Of a DNA stretch of 64,000 nt, positions 38,063 to 49,246 are shown one piece after another. The DNA comes from Salinimicrobium sediminis (GTDB lineage Bacteria > Bacteroidota > Bacteroidia > Flavobacteriales > Flavobacteriaceae), in the NCBI RefSeq assembly GCF_900215295.1, contig NZ_OCMF01000001.1:434001-498000 (forward strand), written 5' to 3'. Each line of letters starts with the position of its first letter. Position 1 is the first letter of the stretch. Under the pieces are notes generated by a model. That model saw only the letters and a program-made list of their open reading frames with translations, did no database searches and was not told where the DNA came from. Both the position numbers and the translations under genes were made by a program.

Positions 38063-38085
38063 GGCTTTTGTCAGCATTTTTCAAG

Positions 38086-38100
38086 TGGCACAATTTTCGT
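38086..38100 (+). promoter_or_regulatory. Possible sigma-54 (-24/-12) promoter before groES
   Basis: TGGCAC at 38086-38091 matches the -24 element exactly. The -12 side reads TCGT where TTGC would be expected, so the match is half good. The distance to the groES ATG (about 50 bases) is suitable. No CIRCE element is present. It is tentative. Confidence 0.35.
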
Positions 38101-38150
38101 CCTTAAGGCAGTTCAAAAAAAGAATTAATTAACTAAAATACATTTGTAAA

Positions 38151-38426
38151 ATGGCACTAAACATTAAACCTCTTTCAGACAGAGTACTTGTTGAGCCTGC
38201 GGCAGCCGAAACTCAGACTGCATCGGGTATTTACATTCCGGAAACCGCAAAGGAAAAACCACAAAAAGGCACAGTAGTAGCCGTAGGTGGTGGTAAAAAA
38301 GACCATGACATGACCGTTAAGGTTGGAGACAGCGTTCTTTACGGAAAATATGCAGGTACCGAACTTAAGCTTGAAGGTAAGGATTACCTTATCATGAGAG
38401 AGGATGATATTCTTGCCATAGTATAA
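38151..38426 (+). CDS. groES: Co-chaperonin GroES
   Basis: The protein has 91 residues: [12 protein letters not shown]-type opening, the mobile loop (about 20-33; [13 protein letters not shown]) and the late [12 protein letters not shown]. It caps GroEL during folding. It stands 101 bases before groL, forming the usual groESL pair. Confidence 0.98.
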   Translation: MALNIKPLSDRVLVEPAAAETQTASGIYIPETAKEKPQKGTVVAVGGGKKDHDMTVKVGDSVLYGKYAGTELKLEGKDYLIMREDDILAIV

Positions 38427-38521
38427 TTACTGTGGTCTAACCGTCCATTCACTTCCCGACGGTTTCCTCCCAATCATTTAAAAACACTAACACATTCCCG
38501 CGAGAGGGATAAAAAAATTAA

Positions 38522-40165
<1,644 letters not shown>

Positions 40166-40173
40166 GCTTCATG

Positions 40174-40208
40174 AGAGACTAGAAATTAGAACCTAGAGTC
40201 TAGACTTT
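40174..40208. repeat. Heptamer array of AGANNYT type after groL
   Basis: Five head-to-tail 7-mers (agagact, agaaatt, agaacct, agagtct, agacttt) start 9 bases after the groL stop. The motif differs from RGTNNTC but the period and the position are the same. Confidence 0.8.
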
Positions 40209-40220
40209 TTTTGAATATAC

Positions 40221-40256
40221 AAACCCGCTTCATTGCTGAAGCGGGTTTTTTATTTT
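40221..40256 (+). terminator. Intrinsic terminator of groESL
   Basis: Perfect 10-bp arms aaacccgctt (40221-40230) and aagcgggttt (40239-40248) are followed by a T-run. Confidence 0.9.
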
Positions 40257-40338
40257 TATTTTTTTGTAACAAGATGTTGGTTTAGGAGTCTATAGGCTAA
40301 TTAAATCTATAAAACTAAAAACACTAACATCTAATCTT

Positions 40339-41004
40339 ATGAAAACAAAAAATCTATTTCTGGTTATTTTCATTTCAGCCATGAGCTTCTCAACTGCACT
40401 GGCGCAACAGGCAAATTTTGGAATTAAGGCCGGAGGAAATTATGCCACCCTTACAGGCAACGAGGTTGGTGAAACCGATTATCTGTTTGGCTTTCACGTT
40501 GGTTTAGTAGCAGAATACAAACTTTCTCCAATGTTTGCTCTACAACCTGAATTGCTCTACTCTATGGAAGGTGCCGAATCTTCAATTGACATGCAGCTTG
40601 ATGAATTCTTTTTAAAATCTGACCAGGAATTAAAACTTGGATACATCAATCTTCCTGTGATGGCTAAATTCTATGCCACTGAGGCTCTAAGTCTACAGGC
40701 AGGTCCTCAAATTGGATATCTTGTTTCTGCCAAGAACAAGTATGATATATCCACTAATTTTGAAGAGGACATGGAAATGAATATGTCCGGAACTGAGGAT
40801 GTTCTGGATGAATTGAAAAAACTTTCTTTCGGTCTAAATTTTGGTTTGGGGTATGAAATCAACCAAAATCTGTTCCTGCAGGCAAGATATCATCTGGGCT
40901 TGTCTGACATCAGCGATTATGAAGATCAGGATGAAGAAATTGAGATGGAATTCGAGAAGATCAAGAACCAGAGTTTTCAGTTGTCTCTCGGTTATAAATT
41001 CTAA
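40339..41004 (+). CDS. Outer-membrane beta-barrel protein (PorT-like porin family)
   Basis: The protein has 221 residues: a signal peptide ending near ALAQ (about residue 22), then an eight-strand barrel pattern beginning ANFGIKAGGNYATLTG and ending LSLGYKF with a terminal Phe as outer-membrane proteins require. The barrel segment GYINLPVMAKFY (about 97-108) is typical of the family. Function is unknown; related barrels can be structural or pore-forming. It stands alone between two terminators. Confidence 0.9.
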   Translation: MKTKNLFLVIFISAMSFSTALAQQANFGIKAGGNYATLTGNEVGETDYLFGFHVGLVAEYKLSPMFALQPELLYSMEGAESSIDMQLDEFFLKSDQELKLGYINLPVMAKFYATEALSLQAGPQIGYLVSAKNKYDISTNFEEDMEMNMSGTEDVLDELKKLSFGLNFGLGYEINQNLFLQARYHLGLSDISDYEDQDEEIEMEFEKIKNQSFQLSLGYKF

Positions 41005-41018
41005 TTGAATTTTTGAAT

Positions 41019-41060
41019 AAAAGGGGCTCCAAAAATGACATTTTGGAGCCCCTTTTACTT
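41019..41060. terminator. Bidirectional intrinsic terminator
   Basis: Perfect 14-bp arms (41021-41034 and 41041-41054) spelling aaggggctccaaaa and its complement. T-rich tracts lie on the plus side. It separates the convergent OMP and SRPBCC genes. Confidence 0.87.
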
Positions 41061-41080
41061 TACTTTTTAATAGCAAATTT

Positions 41081-41545
41081 CTATTTTCCGGCAGCTTCTT
41101 TCATAAAATCAAAGGCACCTTTTCTCAGGTTGATCCCGTATTCAAGGTAGGCCTTAAGGGAGGCAAGGAAGTTAGCCCAACCTTCGGTGTTTTGAGCCAA
41201 CCATTTAATACCGGCTTCATTGGCCGGCATTCCTTCTTCGGTTACTTTGACCAGAGTGTTATCTCCCGGCATAGGCAACAAAGTGATCTCCACCAGCAGT
41301 TTTTTTCCCTTAGCACCCTCCCACTGAAAAGAAACATATTCCAGCGGCGTCACCTCCACAACCCAGACCTCTGCTTCTTCGGGAAATTCCGGGAATTTCC
41401 ATTTCAGGGTCTTCCCTTCCTCCATTCTTCCTGAACCTTCAGAAATGAAATAGTTAGACATTTTTTTTGGATCGATAATAGCTTCGTAAACTACATCTAC
41501 CGGTTTGGAGATCTGGATAGCGGTGTTGATCTTTAAATCTTTCAT
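41081..41545 (-). CDS. SRPBCC family protein (AHSA1-like)
   Basis: The protein has 154 residues with the START/Bet v1-like fold: an opening INTAIQISKPVDVVYEAIIDPK, the middle WVVEVTPLEYVSFQWEG and a C-terminal helix around WANFLASLKAYLEYG. Such proteins bind hydrophobic ligands or assist Hsp90-type chaperones; the ligand is unknown. It is followed on the same strand by no close partner. Upstream lie DinB and VOC genes, also minus strand. Confidence 0.9.
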   Translation of the reverse strand: MKDLKINTAIQISKPVDVVYEAIIDPKKMSNYFISEGSGRMEEGKTLKWKFPEFPEEAEVWVVEVTPLEYVSFQWEGAKGKKLLVEITLLPMPGDNTLVKVTEEGMPANEAGIKWLAQNTEGWANFLASLKAYLEYGINLRKGAFDFMKEAAGK

Positions 41546-41651
41546 AGCTTCTTTTTATTGGATATCAGCAAATTAAAAATTCTCATTCAAACCTGCCTCC
41601 TCAAAAGCGTTAGAACTTCGTTATAATTTTTCTTCAGAATTAAAACGATCT

Positions 41652-42245
41652 TCAAACTTTGACTTTCTCTGTGCCGGCGGTTTCCATGGAAAGAATTTTC
41701 AAGACGTTCTGCCCCTGTTTGATATGCCGCTGATTATGATATATGACCACCCTCATGGTATCTCCCAGCCTCAAACGCAGGTATTTCGTGATGCTGATCC
41801 CTGTCTTGGTCCTGGTAAGACTTACCTTTTTAGCCTTATCCAAAAGGCTTATCATTTGAAGCTGATGGTCTACAAAAATGTCGAGCACCTTTTTGTCCAG
41901 GACCTTGCCAATGGGATTCTGACTTTTAAGGGTCTTCATTTTCTTAAGCCTGTCCTTTGGTAGCATACTTTCAGCAAAATAGTTCCCTAAAAATCCGCTT
42001 TTAAAGAATTCTTCTGCAGGATATGGGGAATTGGCGATCTGCTTTTCCATTTCGGGGAGGTAAAAGTTGCCGTAGAAGTTAAGATGCTCAATACATTCCA
42101 GAACACTCCAGGAATCGGGCTCAGGTCTAAAATTGAGCTCTTCAAAAGAGCAGGACCTAAATTTTTCAACAGCCGACAGGTTCTGTCTAATACGCTCCAA
42201 AAGATCACTAAGAAGCGAGGTGGATTTAATTTTCATATGAAGCAT
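41652..42245 (-). CDS. DinB family protein
   Basis: The protein has 197 residues in a four-helix bundle. The three histidines that form the metal site in the family can be placed: EHLNFYGNF (about residue 53), VDHQLQMI (about 127) and YHNQRHIKQG (about 171-175). DinB-fold proteins include thiol transferases that use bacillithiol or similar; the activity of this one is unknown. The ATG at 42245 is used, but a second ATG three codons later is equally possible. Confidence 0.88.
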   Translation of the reverse strand: MLHMKIKSTSLLSDLLERIRQNLSAVEKFRSCSFEELNFRPEPDSWSVLECIEHLNFYGNFYLPEMEKQIANSPYPAEEFFKSGFLGNYFAESMLPKDRLKKMKTLKSQNPIGKVLDKKVLDIFVDHQLQMISLLDKAKKVSLTRTKTGISITKYLRLRLGDTMRVVIYHNQRHIKQGQNVLKILSMETAGTEKVKV

Positions 42246-42296
42246 TATTTAAAAAGTGACCAACTTCACAATAAATCAGGGCTACGGCTAAAACGA

Positions 42297-42737
42297 TTAG
42301 GAGTTGCCTTCAGGCTTTACATAATTGATCATCCAGGTCACCCCGTATTTATCTGTACACATGCCGTAATAGCTGCCCCAAAAGACGTCGCCGATTTGCA
42401 TATTGATCTTACCGCCATTACAAAGGCCTTCGAACAATTTATCTGCCTGCTCGCGACTTTCCACGTTGATGGAAAGGGTAACATTATTACCCACAACTAC
42501 TTCGGGACACCAGCCTTCATCGCAATCACTGCCCATTAAAAGGCATTCCTTACCTAAGGGGAGGGCAATATGCATGATCTTATTCAGTTTATGTTCCGGG
42601 ATGACCATTCCTTCATCTGAAGGGATATCGGCAAAGCGACCCAAATAGGCAAACTCACCTCCAAAAACCGATTTATAGAAGTTGAAGGCTTCTTCGCAAT
42701 TGCCGGGAAAATTCAAGTAGGGATTCAATTTTTCCAT
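42297..42737 (-). CDS. VOC (glyoxalase/PhnB-like) family protein
   Basis: The protein has 146 residues with the double beta-alpha-beta pattern of VOC proteins, in the PhnB-like variant: NPYLNFPGNCEEAFNFYKSVFGGEF at the start and FWGSYYGMCTDKYGVTWMINY near the end. The metal-binding residues usual in glyoxalase are not clearly placed, as is normal for PhnB relatives. Function is unknown. It ends about 50 bases before the DinB start. Confidence 0.91.
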   Translation of the reverse strand: MEKLNPYLNFPGNCEEAFNFYKSVFGGEFAYLGRFADIPSDEGMVIPEHKLNKIMHIALPLGKECLLMGSDCDEGWCPEVVVGNNVTLSINVESREQADKLFEGLCNGGKINMQIGDVFWGSYYGMCTDKYGVTWMINYVKPEGNS

Positions 42738-42830
42738 TTTTTGCTGATTTACAAAACTTTACATTCTATCTAATTTACATTATAAAGTCATTTAATGTAT
42801 TAAAATTTTCCAAAAATGAGACTTTTTAAG

Positions 42831-45206
42831 TTAATTCAAATTGGGGATTTTTGAAGTCATGTAAAACTCCAGTTTTCCGCCTTTCATGATGTCGTGATGA
42901 TCCAGAAACGGATCCTTCAGGATTTTCCCGTTCAATACTGTCTTTTCTACATAAACATTCTCTTTTGTCTGATTAATAGCCGAAATGAGGAACAGGTTAC
43001 CATTCTCAAGGTGAATGACTGCTTTGTTTAGAGAAGGGCTTCCCAATGCATATTTTGTAGATCCGGGGGCGACGGGATAGAAGCCCATACTACTGAAGAT
43101 GTACCAGGCGCTCATTTGACCAAAATCGTCATTTCCGCTAAGGCCATCGGGCCCGGTTTTGTATTTATCCCTAAGGATCATCCTGATTTTATCGTGAGCT
43201 TTCCATGGGCTATTTGTCCAGTTATAAAGATAAGCCACATGATGAGATGGCTCGTTGCCGTGAACGTAGTTGCCAATGATCCCTTCGCGGGAAATATCTT
43301 CGGTATTGGCGAAATAAGCATCGGGCAATTCCATAGTAAACAGAGAATCCAGACGTTGTTCAAATTTTTCCTTTCCCCCCATTAACTCTATCATTTCCGC
43401 GGGAGCATGCGGTACATACAAACTATAGTTCCAGGCATTACCCTCAATGAACCCCTGCCCATGTGTATCAAGGGGATCAAATTCCTTCTTAAATCTGCCG
43501 TCGCTAAGACGGGGCCGCATGAATCCTGATTTGGCGTCAAAAACATTCCTGTAATTTTTGGCCCGCTCACTAAATTCTTCAAAAATGGCATTTTCCCCCA
43601 GCTTTTTGGCGGCCTGTGCAATGGCCCAGTCGTCATAGGCATATTCCAGGGTTTTGGAAACTGAAGCCCTGTTTTTATCTTCCGGTACATACCCAAGGTC
43701 CATGTAGTACTGCAGCGCGTCGTAGTAACCGACTTTCGCCGTAGTTGTCATAGCTTCCAATGCTCTACCTGTATCAAAATCAACATTGTTCTTCACTATA
43801 GCATCTGCAATAACCGAAGCGCTATGGTATCCAATCATACACCAGTTCTCATTGGCGTAATGAGACCAGATGGGCAACATCGAATGTACACTTTGATCAT
43901 AATGGGCCAGCATTGACTTGATCATATCTGCATTGCGTTTTGGCTGCACTATATTAAAGAGAGGATGCAGCGCCCGGTAGGTGTCCCAGAGGGAAAAGCT
44001 GGTATAATTTACAAAATCTTTTGCCTCGTGGATATTCTGATCCAGACCTTTGTATTGCCCGTCCACATCCATGTATTCTGTAGGACCAAGAAAGCTATGG
44101 TACATGGCGGTGTAAAAATTGATTTTCTCCTGCTTCCCGGCGGGTTCAATATCGATTTTGTTAAGCTCCCTGTTCCATAGCTCCCGTGCCTCTTTCTTCA
44201 CCCGGTCAAAATCCCAGTGTGGAATCTCTGTTTTCAAATTTTCTACTGCCCCACGGGTACTAACAGGGGAAAGTGCAAATTTCACCTGCAGCTCTTTATC
44301 TGTTTTGGTATCAAAATCAAAATACATCCTGATCTTCTCCCCTGCGATATCGGGAAAATTCTTTGATTGATCGAATTTTCGCCAAAAGCCATTGTAAGGC
44401 CGGTTATCATATTGTTCCCTCCCGTACTCCAGAATGGGTTTATCAAATGCCATTGCAAAATAGACCGTACGGGTGCGGGCCCAGCCGGTGGTTTGCCTGT
44501 AACCCGTCACCAGCGTATCATTTTCCACCCTTACAAAGGTCCAGACGTTCTTGCCATCGTAGTTGTAGATGCCGTGCATCGGGTCAAAAATAAGATGGGA
44601 AACAGCTGCATCTTCTGGAAAGCTGTAGCGGTGAATTCCCACCCGCGTTGAAGCTGTCATCTCGGCTTTAATATTATAATCATCCAGCATCACACTGTAA
44701 TAACCCGGTTCTGCGGTTTCGCGATCGTGCGAAAATCTTGAACGGTAGCCGCTTTCAGGATGGGCTTCGGTGCCGGGGTTAAGCTGCAGCTCTCCGGTGG
44801 TAGGCATCAGCAGGAAATCTCCAAGATCGGAATGCCCGGTACCACTAAAATGCGTGTGACTAAATCCTACAATAGTCGGATCTTCATATTGGTATCCGGC
44901 GCAATACTTATAGACCTCCGGATTATAGCGACCGTTAACAGCATAGGGAATCGTATCTGTATCGGGGCTTAGCTGCACACTTCCAAAAGGCACTGTTGCT
45001 CCTGGATAGGTATGCCCCATTTTTGCAGTGCCTATCATGGGATCCACAAATTGGGTGAAATCTTTTAATTGAGGCTGCTCTTTTTCCTGAATTTTCTCTT
45101 GTGCCCGAATACTCACGAAAGCAAAATAAAGACATAAAAAAAGAAACAGTCTTTGGAAGTTAAGGCTACTAATGATATAGCGGGCGGCGGGAAGGTTTTT
45201 AATCAT
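42831..45206 (-). CDS. GH92 family alpha-mannosidase-like glycoside hydrolase
   Basis: The protein has 791 residues. A signal peptide or N-terminal anchor spans about residues 15-35 (ending SIRAQ). The GH92 pattern follows: DPMIGTAKMGHTYPGA near the start, HGNEPSHHVAYLYNW, and the catalytic region GNDDFGQMSAWYIFSSMGFYP. GH92 enzymes are calcium-dependent exo-alpha-mannosidases, usually acting on N-glycans or yeast mannan. An in-frame TTG at 45260 would add 18 residues; the ATG at 45206 fits the signal peptide better. There are no SusC/SusD genes beside it. Confidence 0.93.
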   Translation of the reverse strand: MIKNLPAARYIISSLNFQRLFLFLCLYFAFVSIRAQEKIQEKEQPQLKDFTQFVDPMIGTAKMGHTYPGATVPFGSVQLSPDTDTIPYAVNGRYNPEVYKYCAGYQYEDPTIVGFSHTHFSGTGHSDLGDFLLMPTTGELQLNPGTEAHPESGYRSRFSHDRETAEPGYYSVMLDDYNIKAEMTASTRVGIHRYSFPEDAAVSHLIFDPMHGIYNYDGKNVWTFVRVENDTLVTGYRQTTGWARTRTVYFAMAFDKPILEYGREQYDNRPYNGFWRKFDQSKNFPDIAGEKIRMYFDFDTKTDKELQVKFALSPVSTRGAVENLKTEIPHWDFDRVKKEARELWNRELNKIDIEPAGKQEKINFYTAMYHSFLGPTEYMDVDGQYKGLDQNIHEAKDFVNYTSFSLWDTYRALHPLFNIVQPKRNADMIKSMLAHYDQSVHSMLPIWSHYANENWCMIGYHSASVIADAIVKNNVDFDTGRALEAMTTTAKVGYYDALQYYMDLGYVPEDKNRASVSKTLEYAYDDWAIAQAAKKLGENAIFEEFSERAKNYRNVFDAKSGFMRPRLSDGRFKKEFDPLDTHGQGFIEGNAWNYSLYVPHAPAEMIELMGGKEKFEQRLDSLFTMELPDAYFANTEDISREGIIGNYVHGNEPSHHVAYLYNWTNSPWKAHDKIRMILRDKYKTGPDGLSGNDDFGQMSAWYIFSSMGFYPVAPGSTKYALGSPSLNKAVIHLENGNLFLISAINQTKENVYVEKTVLNGKILKDPFLDHHDIMKGGKLEFYMTSKIPNLN

Positions 45207-45322
45207 GGATTCTGGGTTGAGGAGGAAAAATTTATCTGTTAAGACTTTTGGATCATCCAAAATAACAATTCCCCCTGAAATATAACGGAATAAGGAGCAG
45301 CGTCTTTAATATCATCTTTTCC

Positions 45323-45356
45323 AAAAAAACAAAAAGCCACGCAAATGCGTGGCTTT
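45323..45356 (-). terminator. Intrinsic terminator after clpX
   Basis: Perfect 10-bp arms aaagccacgc (45333-45342) and gcgtggcttt (45347-45356), followed on the minus strand by TTTTTGTTTTTTT. Confidence 0.88.
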
Positions 45357-45379
45357 AAAATGGTATTTCTGACAAGCTT

Positions 45380-46612
45380 TTAAGAAACTGCTTTCAATCT
45401 TTTAATTCCGGATTTATCCAGTTTCTCTTCAGCGTATTCTTTATCGACTACAAGTTTGTTCGCAGAACCTTCGGGCATTTCGAACATGGCATCGGTTAAA
45501 ATAGCTTCACAAAGAGAGCGAAGCCCACGGGCACCAAGTTTATATTCGATAGCCTTTTCTACTATAAAGTCCAGAGCTTCATCTGTAATGGTGAAATCAA
45601 TATCATCCATTTCAAACAGTTTTTGATACTGCTTGATAATTGCATTCTTTGGCTCGGTCAAAATAGATCTTAGGGTACTCCTGTCTAACGGGTTCATGTG
45701 AGTAAGTACCGGCAACCTTCCAATGATCTCGGGGATCAATCCAAAATCTTTCAGGTCTTTAGGAATAATATACTTGAGCAGGTTCTCCCGCTCAATAGCG
45801 TCATCACTCTTGGAAGCACTAAAACCTACGGCCTGCATATTCAATCTTTTGCTTATATTCCTTTCGATCCCGTCAAAAGCTCCTCCGGTAACGAACAGAA
45901 TATTTTCGGTATCTACTTCAATGAATTTTTGATCGGGATGCTTACGGCCTCCTTTTGGTGGCACATTTACGGTGGTTCCTTCAAGCAACTTCAGCAAAGC
46001 CTGCTGCACTCCTTCCCCCGAGACATCACGCGTAATGGATGGATTGTCACTTTTACGGGCGATCTTGTCGATCTCATCTATAAAAACAATCCCGTGCTGT
46101 GCTTTTTCCAGGTTATAATCTGCGGCCTGCAATAACCTGGTTAAAATACTTTCCACATCTTCTCCCACATAACCTGCTTCGGTAAGAACCGTTGCATCTA
46201 CAATGGCCAAAGGCACATTAAGCATTTTGGCAATGGTCTTAGCCATTAGGGTTTTTCCGGTTCCGGTTTCCCCGACCATAATGATGTTACTTTTCTGGAT
46301 CTCGATATCATCATCGCTTACCGGTTGCAACAATCTTTTATAATGGTTATAAACCGCAACAGATAAAACTTTTTTAGTGTGCTCCTGTCCTATTACATAT
46401 TGATCTAAAAACGCTTTTATAGCCTGCGGTTTCCTCAGTTTTAATTCTGAAGAAAGTTCTCCTGTGCCATCCTGTCTTGATTCCTCTATAACAATGCCAT
46501 GGGCCTGCTCGATACAGCGGTCGCAGATATGAGCATCCAGCCCGGCAATGAGCAGGTTAGTTTCAGGCTTTTTCCTTCCGCAGAAGGAGCATTCTAATTC
46601 TTCTTTTGCCAT
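45380..46612 (-). CDS. clpX: ATP-dependent Clp protease ATP-binding subunit ClpX
   Basis: The protein has 410 residues. An N-terminal zinc domain has C8, C11, C30 and C33. The AAA+ domain carries GETGTGKT, the pore loop GYVGEDVE and Walker B FIDEIDK. ClpX unfolds tagged substrates and feeds them to ClpP. It is the third gene of the tig-clpP-clpX set, 54 bases after clpP. Confidence 0.98.
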   Translation of the reverse strand: MAKEELECSFCGRKKPETNLLIAGLDAHICDRCIEQAHGIVIEESRQDGTGELSSELKLRKPQAIKAFLDQYVIGQEHTKKVLSVAVYNHYKRLLQPVSDDDIEIQKSNIIMVGETGTGKTLMAKTIAKMLNVPLAIVDATVLTEAGYVGEDVESILTRLLQAADYNLEKAQHGIVFIDEIDKIARKSDNPSITRDVSGEGVQQALLKLLEGTTVNVPPKGGRKHPDQKFIEVDTENILFVTGGAFDGIERNISKRLNMQAVGFSASKSDDAIERENLLKYIIPKDLKDFGLIPEIIGRLPVLTHMNPLDRSTLRSILTEPKNAIIKQYQKLFEMDDIDFTITDEALDFIVEKAIEYKLGARGLRSLCEAILTDAMFEMPEGSANKLVVDKEYAEEKLDKSGIKRLKAVS

Positions 46613-46666
46613 AAATTTTTTATTTCAGCCCAAATTGAGGCCTCTGTACATTCTTTTTTCGGGGAA

Positions 46667-47341
46667 TTAATCCCGCGTCAAAATTTCATCTATCATTCCG
46701 TATTCCAAAGCTTTATCGGCTTTCATCCAGTAATCCCTGTCACTATCCTCATGGATCTTTTCATAGGATTGCCCGGTATGTTTTGCGATGATCTCATATA
46801 ATTCCTTTTTTAGGATAAGAATTTCGCGGGCAGTGATCTCAATATCACTTGCCTGTCCCTGTGCTCCTCCCAGTGGCTGGTGGATCATTACACGGGAATG
46901 CGGCAAGCCGCTGCGTTTTCCTTTTTCTCCGGCACATAACAATACAGCTCCCATAGAGGCGGCCATTCCTGTACAAATTGTAGCTACGTTTGGCTTAATG
47001 AACTGCATGGTGTCATAGATCCCAAGGCCTGCGTAAACACTTCCTCCGGGAGAATTAATATATATCTGGATGTCCTTCGAAGAGTCTGTACTCTCCAAAA
47101 ACAATAACTGCGCCTGAATAATATTTGCCACCTGATCGCTAATTCCTGTTCCCAAAAAGATGATACGGTCCATCATTAGTCGGGAAAAAACATCAAAAAT
47201 TGCAATATTCATTTGCCTTTCTTCAATGATGTTGGGAGTCATTCCCTGCGGATACATGCTGCTTATGATCTTGTCGTAATAGTTGCTGTTGATCCCGTGG
47301 TGACGGGTAGCATATTTTTCAAATTCTTTTGCGTAATCCAT
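46667..47341 (-). CDS. clpP: ATP-dependent Clp protease proteolytic subunit ClpP
   Basis: The protein has 224 residues with an intact catalytic triad: S129 (GMAASMGA), H154 (MIHQPLGG) and D203 (DRDYWM), with the same 25- and 49-residue spacing as E. coli ClpP. An upstream in-frame TTG at 47404 would add 21 residues that lack family similarity and would begin inside the terminator hairpin; the ATG at 47341 ([17 protein letters not shown]) is the usual start. Confidence 0.97.
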   Translation of the reverse strand: MDYAKEFEKYATRHHGINSNYYDKIISSMYPQGMTPNIIEERQMNIAIFDVFSRLMMDRIIFLGTGISDQVANIIQAQLLFLESTDSSKDIQIYINSPGGSVYAGLGIYDTMQFIKPNVATICTGMAASMGAVLLCAGEKGKRSGLPHSRVMIHQPLGGAQGQASDIEITAREILILKKELYEIIAKHTGQSYEKIHEDSDRDYWMKADKALEYGMIDEILTRD

Positions 47342-47402
47342 TGAATTTCTTTCGTTTTTATTCGGGTTAAATAAAGAGGTGAGCACCCCTCTCTTAGTTG
47401 CC

Positions 47403-47439
47403 AAAAAAGGCGTTATCCCGCATTTGGTCTAACGCCCTT
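47403..47439 (-). terminator. Terminator or attenuator between tig and clpP
   Basis: Arms ggcgtta (47409-47415) and taacgcc (47430-47436), extended by flanking A/T pairs, followed on the minus strand by six T residues. It lies 30 bases after the tig stop, so clpP-clpX may be partly uncoupled from tig. Confidence 0.7.
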
Positions 47440-47468
47440 AAAGATATAAGTATTAATTAAGAAAATTT

Positions 47469-48782
47469 CTATTCGTAAACTTCTTTAACAAATTCTTCAT
47501 AAGTTACTTCCTTCTCCTCAAGATTGACCTTCTCCTTGTAAAGTTCAAGCAGTTTTTGGTTCATCAATTGTTCAGAAAGACGCTTCACCTCATCCTGGCG
47601 TGAAAGGATACGGGCAGCAATATCATCAAGCTCTTTTTCTTCAGGATTCATTTGGCCAAACTGTGCCATTTGTTCTTTGATCCTGTCTTTTGCGAAAGAT
47701 TTAAGATCTTCGAATTTCACCTCAAGCTTATGCTCCTGGATCAATTTCCCTTCGATCAACTGGAACCTTAGTCCTTTTTCGCTTTTTTCGTATTCTTCAC
47801 GGGCTTCTTCAGGCGTAAGTTCTTTTTCACCTGCAGTTTGGATCCACTTTTGAAGGAATTCCTTCGGAAGGTCGAATTTTGTGTTTTCGATCAACATTTC
47901 AGTAACATCATTCAGCAGTTGCTGGTCACTTTGTTGCTCGAATTGCTTGGCAGCATCTTCTTTGATCTTATCCTTAAGTTCGGTGACCGAAGTAACTTCT
48001 CCTTTTCCGAAGAGCTTATCAAATAATTCCTGATCAAGATCTGCAAGTTCCTGAGTGTTCACTTCTTCAACAGTGAATTCCACTTCCACTTCCAGACCAT
48101 GGGCTTTATCATGCTCCACTTTTAAGAAATCCATCAACTGATGATCGTCCTCAAAAAGACCTTTAGTGTTCACTTTTACAGTGTCACCGGCTTTAGCTCC
48201 AAGGAAAGGCTTCTTGTTTTTTACCTTTTCAAGAGGTAAGGTAGTGTGAGCGTCGATACCTTCTTCTTCATTTTTGAAAGTTCCGGTTAGCTGGTCACCT
48301 TCTTCGGCAGCATCTTTGGAAACAAGTTTTCCATATTGCTTTTGAAGGGTCTTCACCTGATTGTCGATCATCTCGTCACCGGCAACGATCTTATAATGAG
48401 TAATAGGTTTTTCGTTATCAAGGCTTACCTCGAACTGCGGAGAAAGTCCCAGTTCAAATTCGAAACTGTAATTCTCTGCATCCCAATCAAAATTATCCTG
48501 TTCTTTAGGAAGCGGATTGCCAAGAACATCAAGCTTTTCTTCGGTAAGATATTTATTCAGTGCATCCTGAAGCAGCTTATTTACCTCATCTACCAAAACA
48601 GCTTTTCCATACTGTTTTTTCACCATTCCCATGGGCACATGACCTTTACGGAAGCCCGGGATATTTGCATTTTTACGGTAATCTTTCAGGACCTTTTCAA
48701 CTTTGTTGCTGTAGTCTTCTTTGGCGATATCTACCTTAAGAACGGCATTAAGTTCGTCAATATTCTCTCTCGTTATATTCAT
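47469..48782 (-). CDS. tig: Trigger factor
   Basis: The protein has 437 residues. The ribosome-binding signature GFRKGHVPMGM is at about 43-53, a FKBP-like middle domain (about 150-235) follows, and the C-terminal helical arms end the protein. It is the first chaperone met by nascent chains. A strong flavobacterial promoter lies directly upstream, and clpP and clpX follow. Confidence 0.96.
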   Translation of the reverse strand: MNITRENIDELNAVLKVDIAKEDYSNKVEKVLKDYRKNANIPGFRKGHVPMGMVKKQYGKAVLVDEVNKLLQDALNKYLTEEKLDVLGNPLPKEQDNFDWDAENYSFEFELGLSPQFEVSLDNEKPITHYKIVAGDEMIDNQVKTLQKQYGKLVSKDAAEEGDQLTGTFKNEEEGIDAHTTLPLEKVKNKKPFLGAKAGDTVKVNTKGLFEDDHQLMDFLKVEHDKAHGLEVEVEFTVEEVNTQELADLDQELFDKLFGKGEVTSVTELKDKIKEDAAKQFEQQSDQQLLNDVTEMLIENTKFDLPKEFLQKWIQTAGEKELTPEEAREEYEKSEKGLRFQLIEGKLIQEHKLEVKFEDLKSFAKDRIKEQMAQFGQMNPEEKELDDIAARILSRQDEVKRLSEQLMNQKLLELYKEKVNLEEKEVTYEEFVKEVYE

Positions 48783-48808
48783 TATAAGCGCTTATAAAAA
48801 TTGGTCTG

Positions 48809-48839
48809 CAAAAGTACAACTTTTTTAAGAGCAAGCAAA
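48809..48839 (-). promoter_or_regulatory. Flavobacterial-type promoter for tig
   Basis: On the minus strand: TTTG (48839-48836), a 19-base spacer, then TACTTTTG (48816-48809). Both elements and the spacing match the Bacteroidota consensus. The tig ATG is 27 bases further on. Confidence 0.8.
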
Positions 48840-48867
48840 GTTTCAAAAACCTGAAATTCAGCAGGCT

Positions 48868-49209
48868 TTATTTCCTTTCGGCAATGGAATAAAACAGGGA
48901 TTGAAAAATGGATAGGAGCAAACTGAACAGCACTGCGATCCAAAAGCCACTTACCTCAAAACCATCTACAAAAGCGTCAACCAGTAAAATGATGATGGCA
49001 TTGATCACAATTAAAAAAAGACCTAAGGTAAGAATGGTCACCGGCAGGGTAAACAGGACCAGCACAGGCTTTACGATGAGATTGAGCAACGCGAGAACCA
49101 GGGCCACCACAATTGCTGTCCAGTAACCTGTAACGGTCACACCCGGAAGAAAATTCGCAAGAAAAACTACCACTACGGCTGTAAGAAGAATGCGTAAAAG
49201 AAAAGTCAT
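48868..49209 (-). CDS. Phage-holin-like family (PF04020-type) membrane protein
   Basis: The protein has 113 residues with about four membrane helices (MTFLLRILLTAVVVVFLANF, then GYWTAIVVALVLALLN, LFTLPVTILTLGLFLIVINAI and FWIAVLFSLLLSIFQ). The family is named after phage holins but is widespread in chromosomes as a small membrane protein of unknown role; there is no phage context here. An upstream in-frame start at 49281 would add 24 residues before the first helix and would begin next to a terminator; the ATG at 49209 is preferred. Confidence 0.85.
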   Translation of the reverse strand: MTFLLRILLTAVVVVFLANFLPGVTVTGYWTAIVVALVLALLNLIVKPVLVLFTLPVTILTLGLFLIVINAIIILLVDAFVDGFEVSGFWIAVLFSLLLSIFQSLFYSIAERK

Positions 49210-49246
49210 GGTTAGAAGATTTTTATCTAAGATACTATTTTGAACG

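Noticed and set aside
38063-38150. CIRCE (HrcA) operator before groES
   Set aside because: The TTAGCACTC/GAGTGCTAA inverted repeat is not present.
47342-47404. N-terminal extension of ClpP from a TTG codon
   Set aside because: The extension begins inside the terminator hairpin after tig and is not part of the family; the ATG at 47341 fits length and sequence.
48868-49209. Prophage remnant, because of a holin-family name
   Set aside because: No other phage genes nearby; this family is a common chromosomal small membrane protein.
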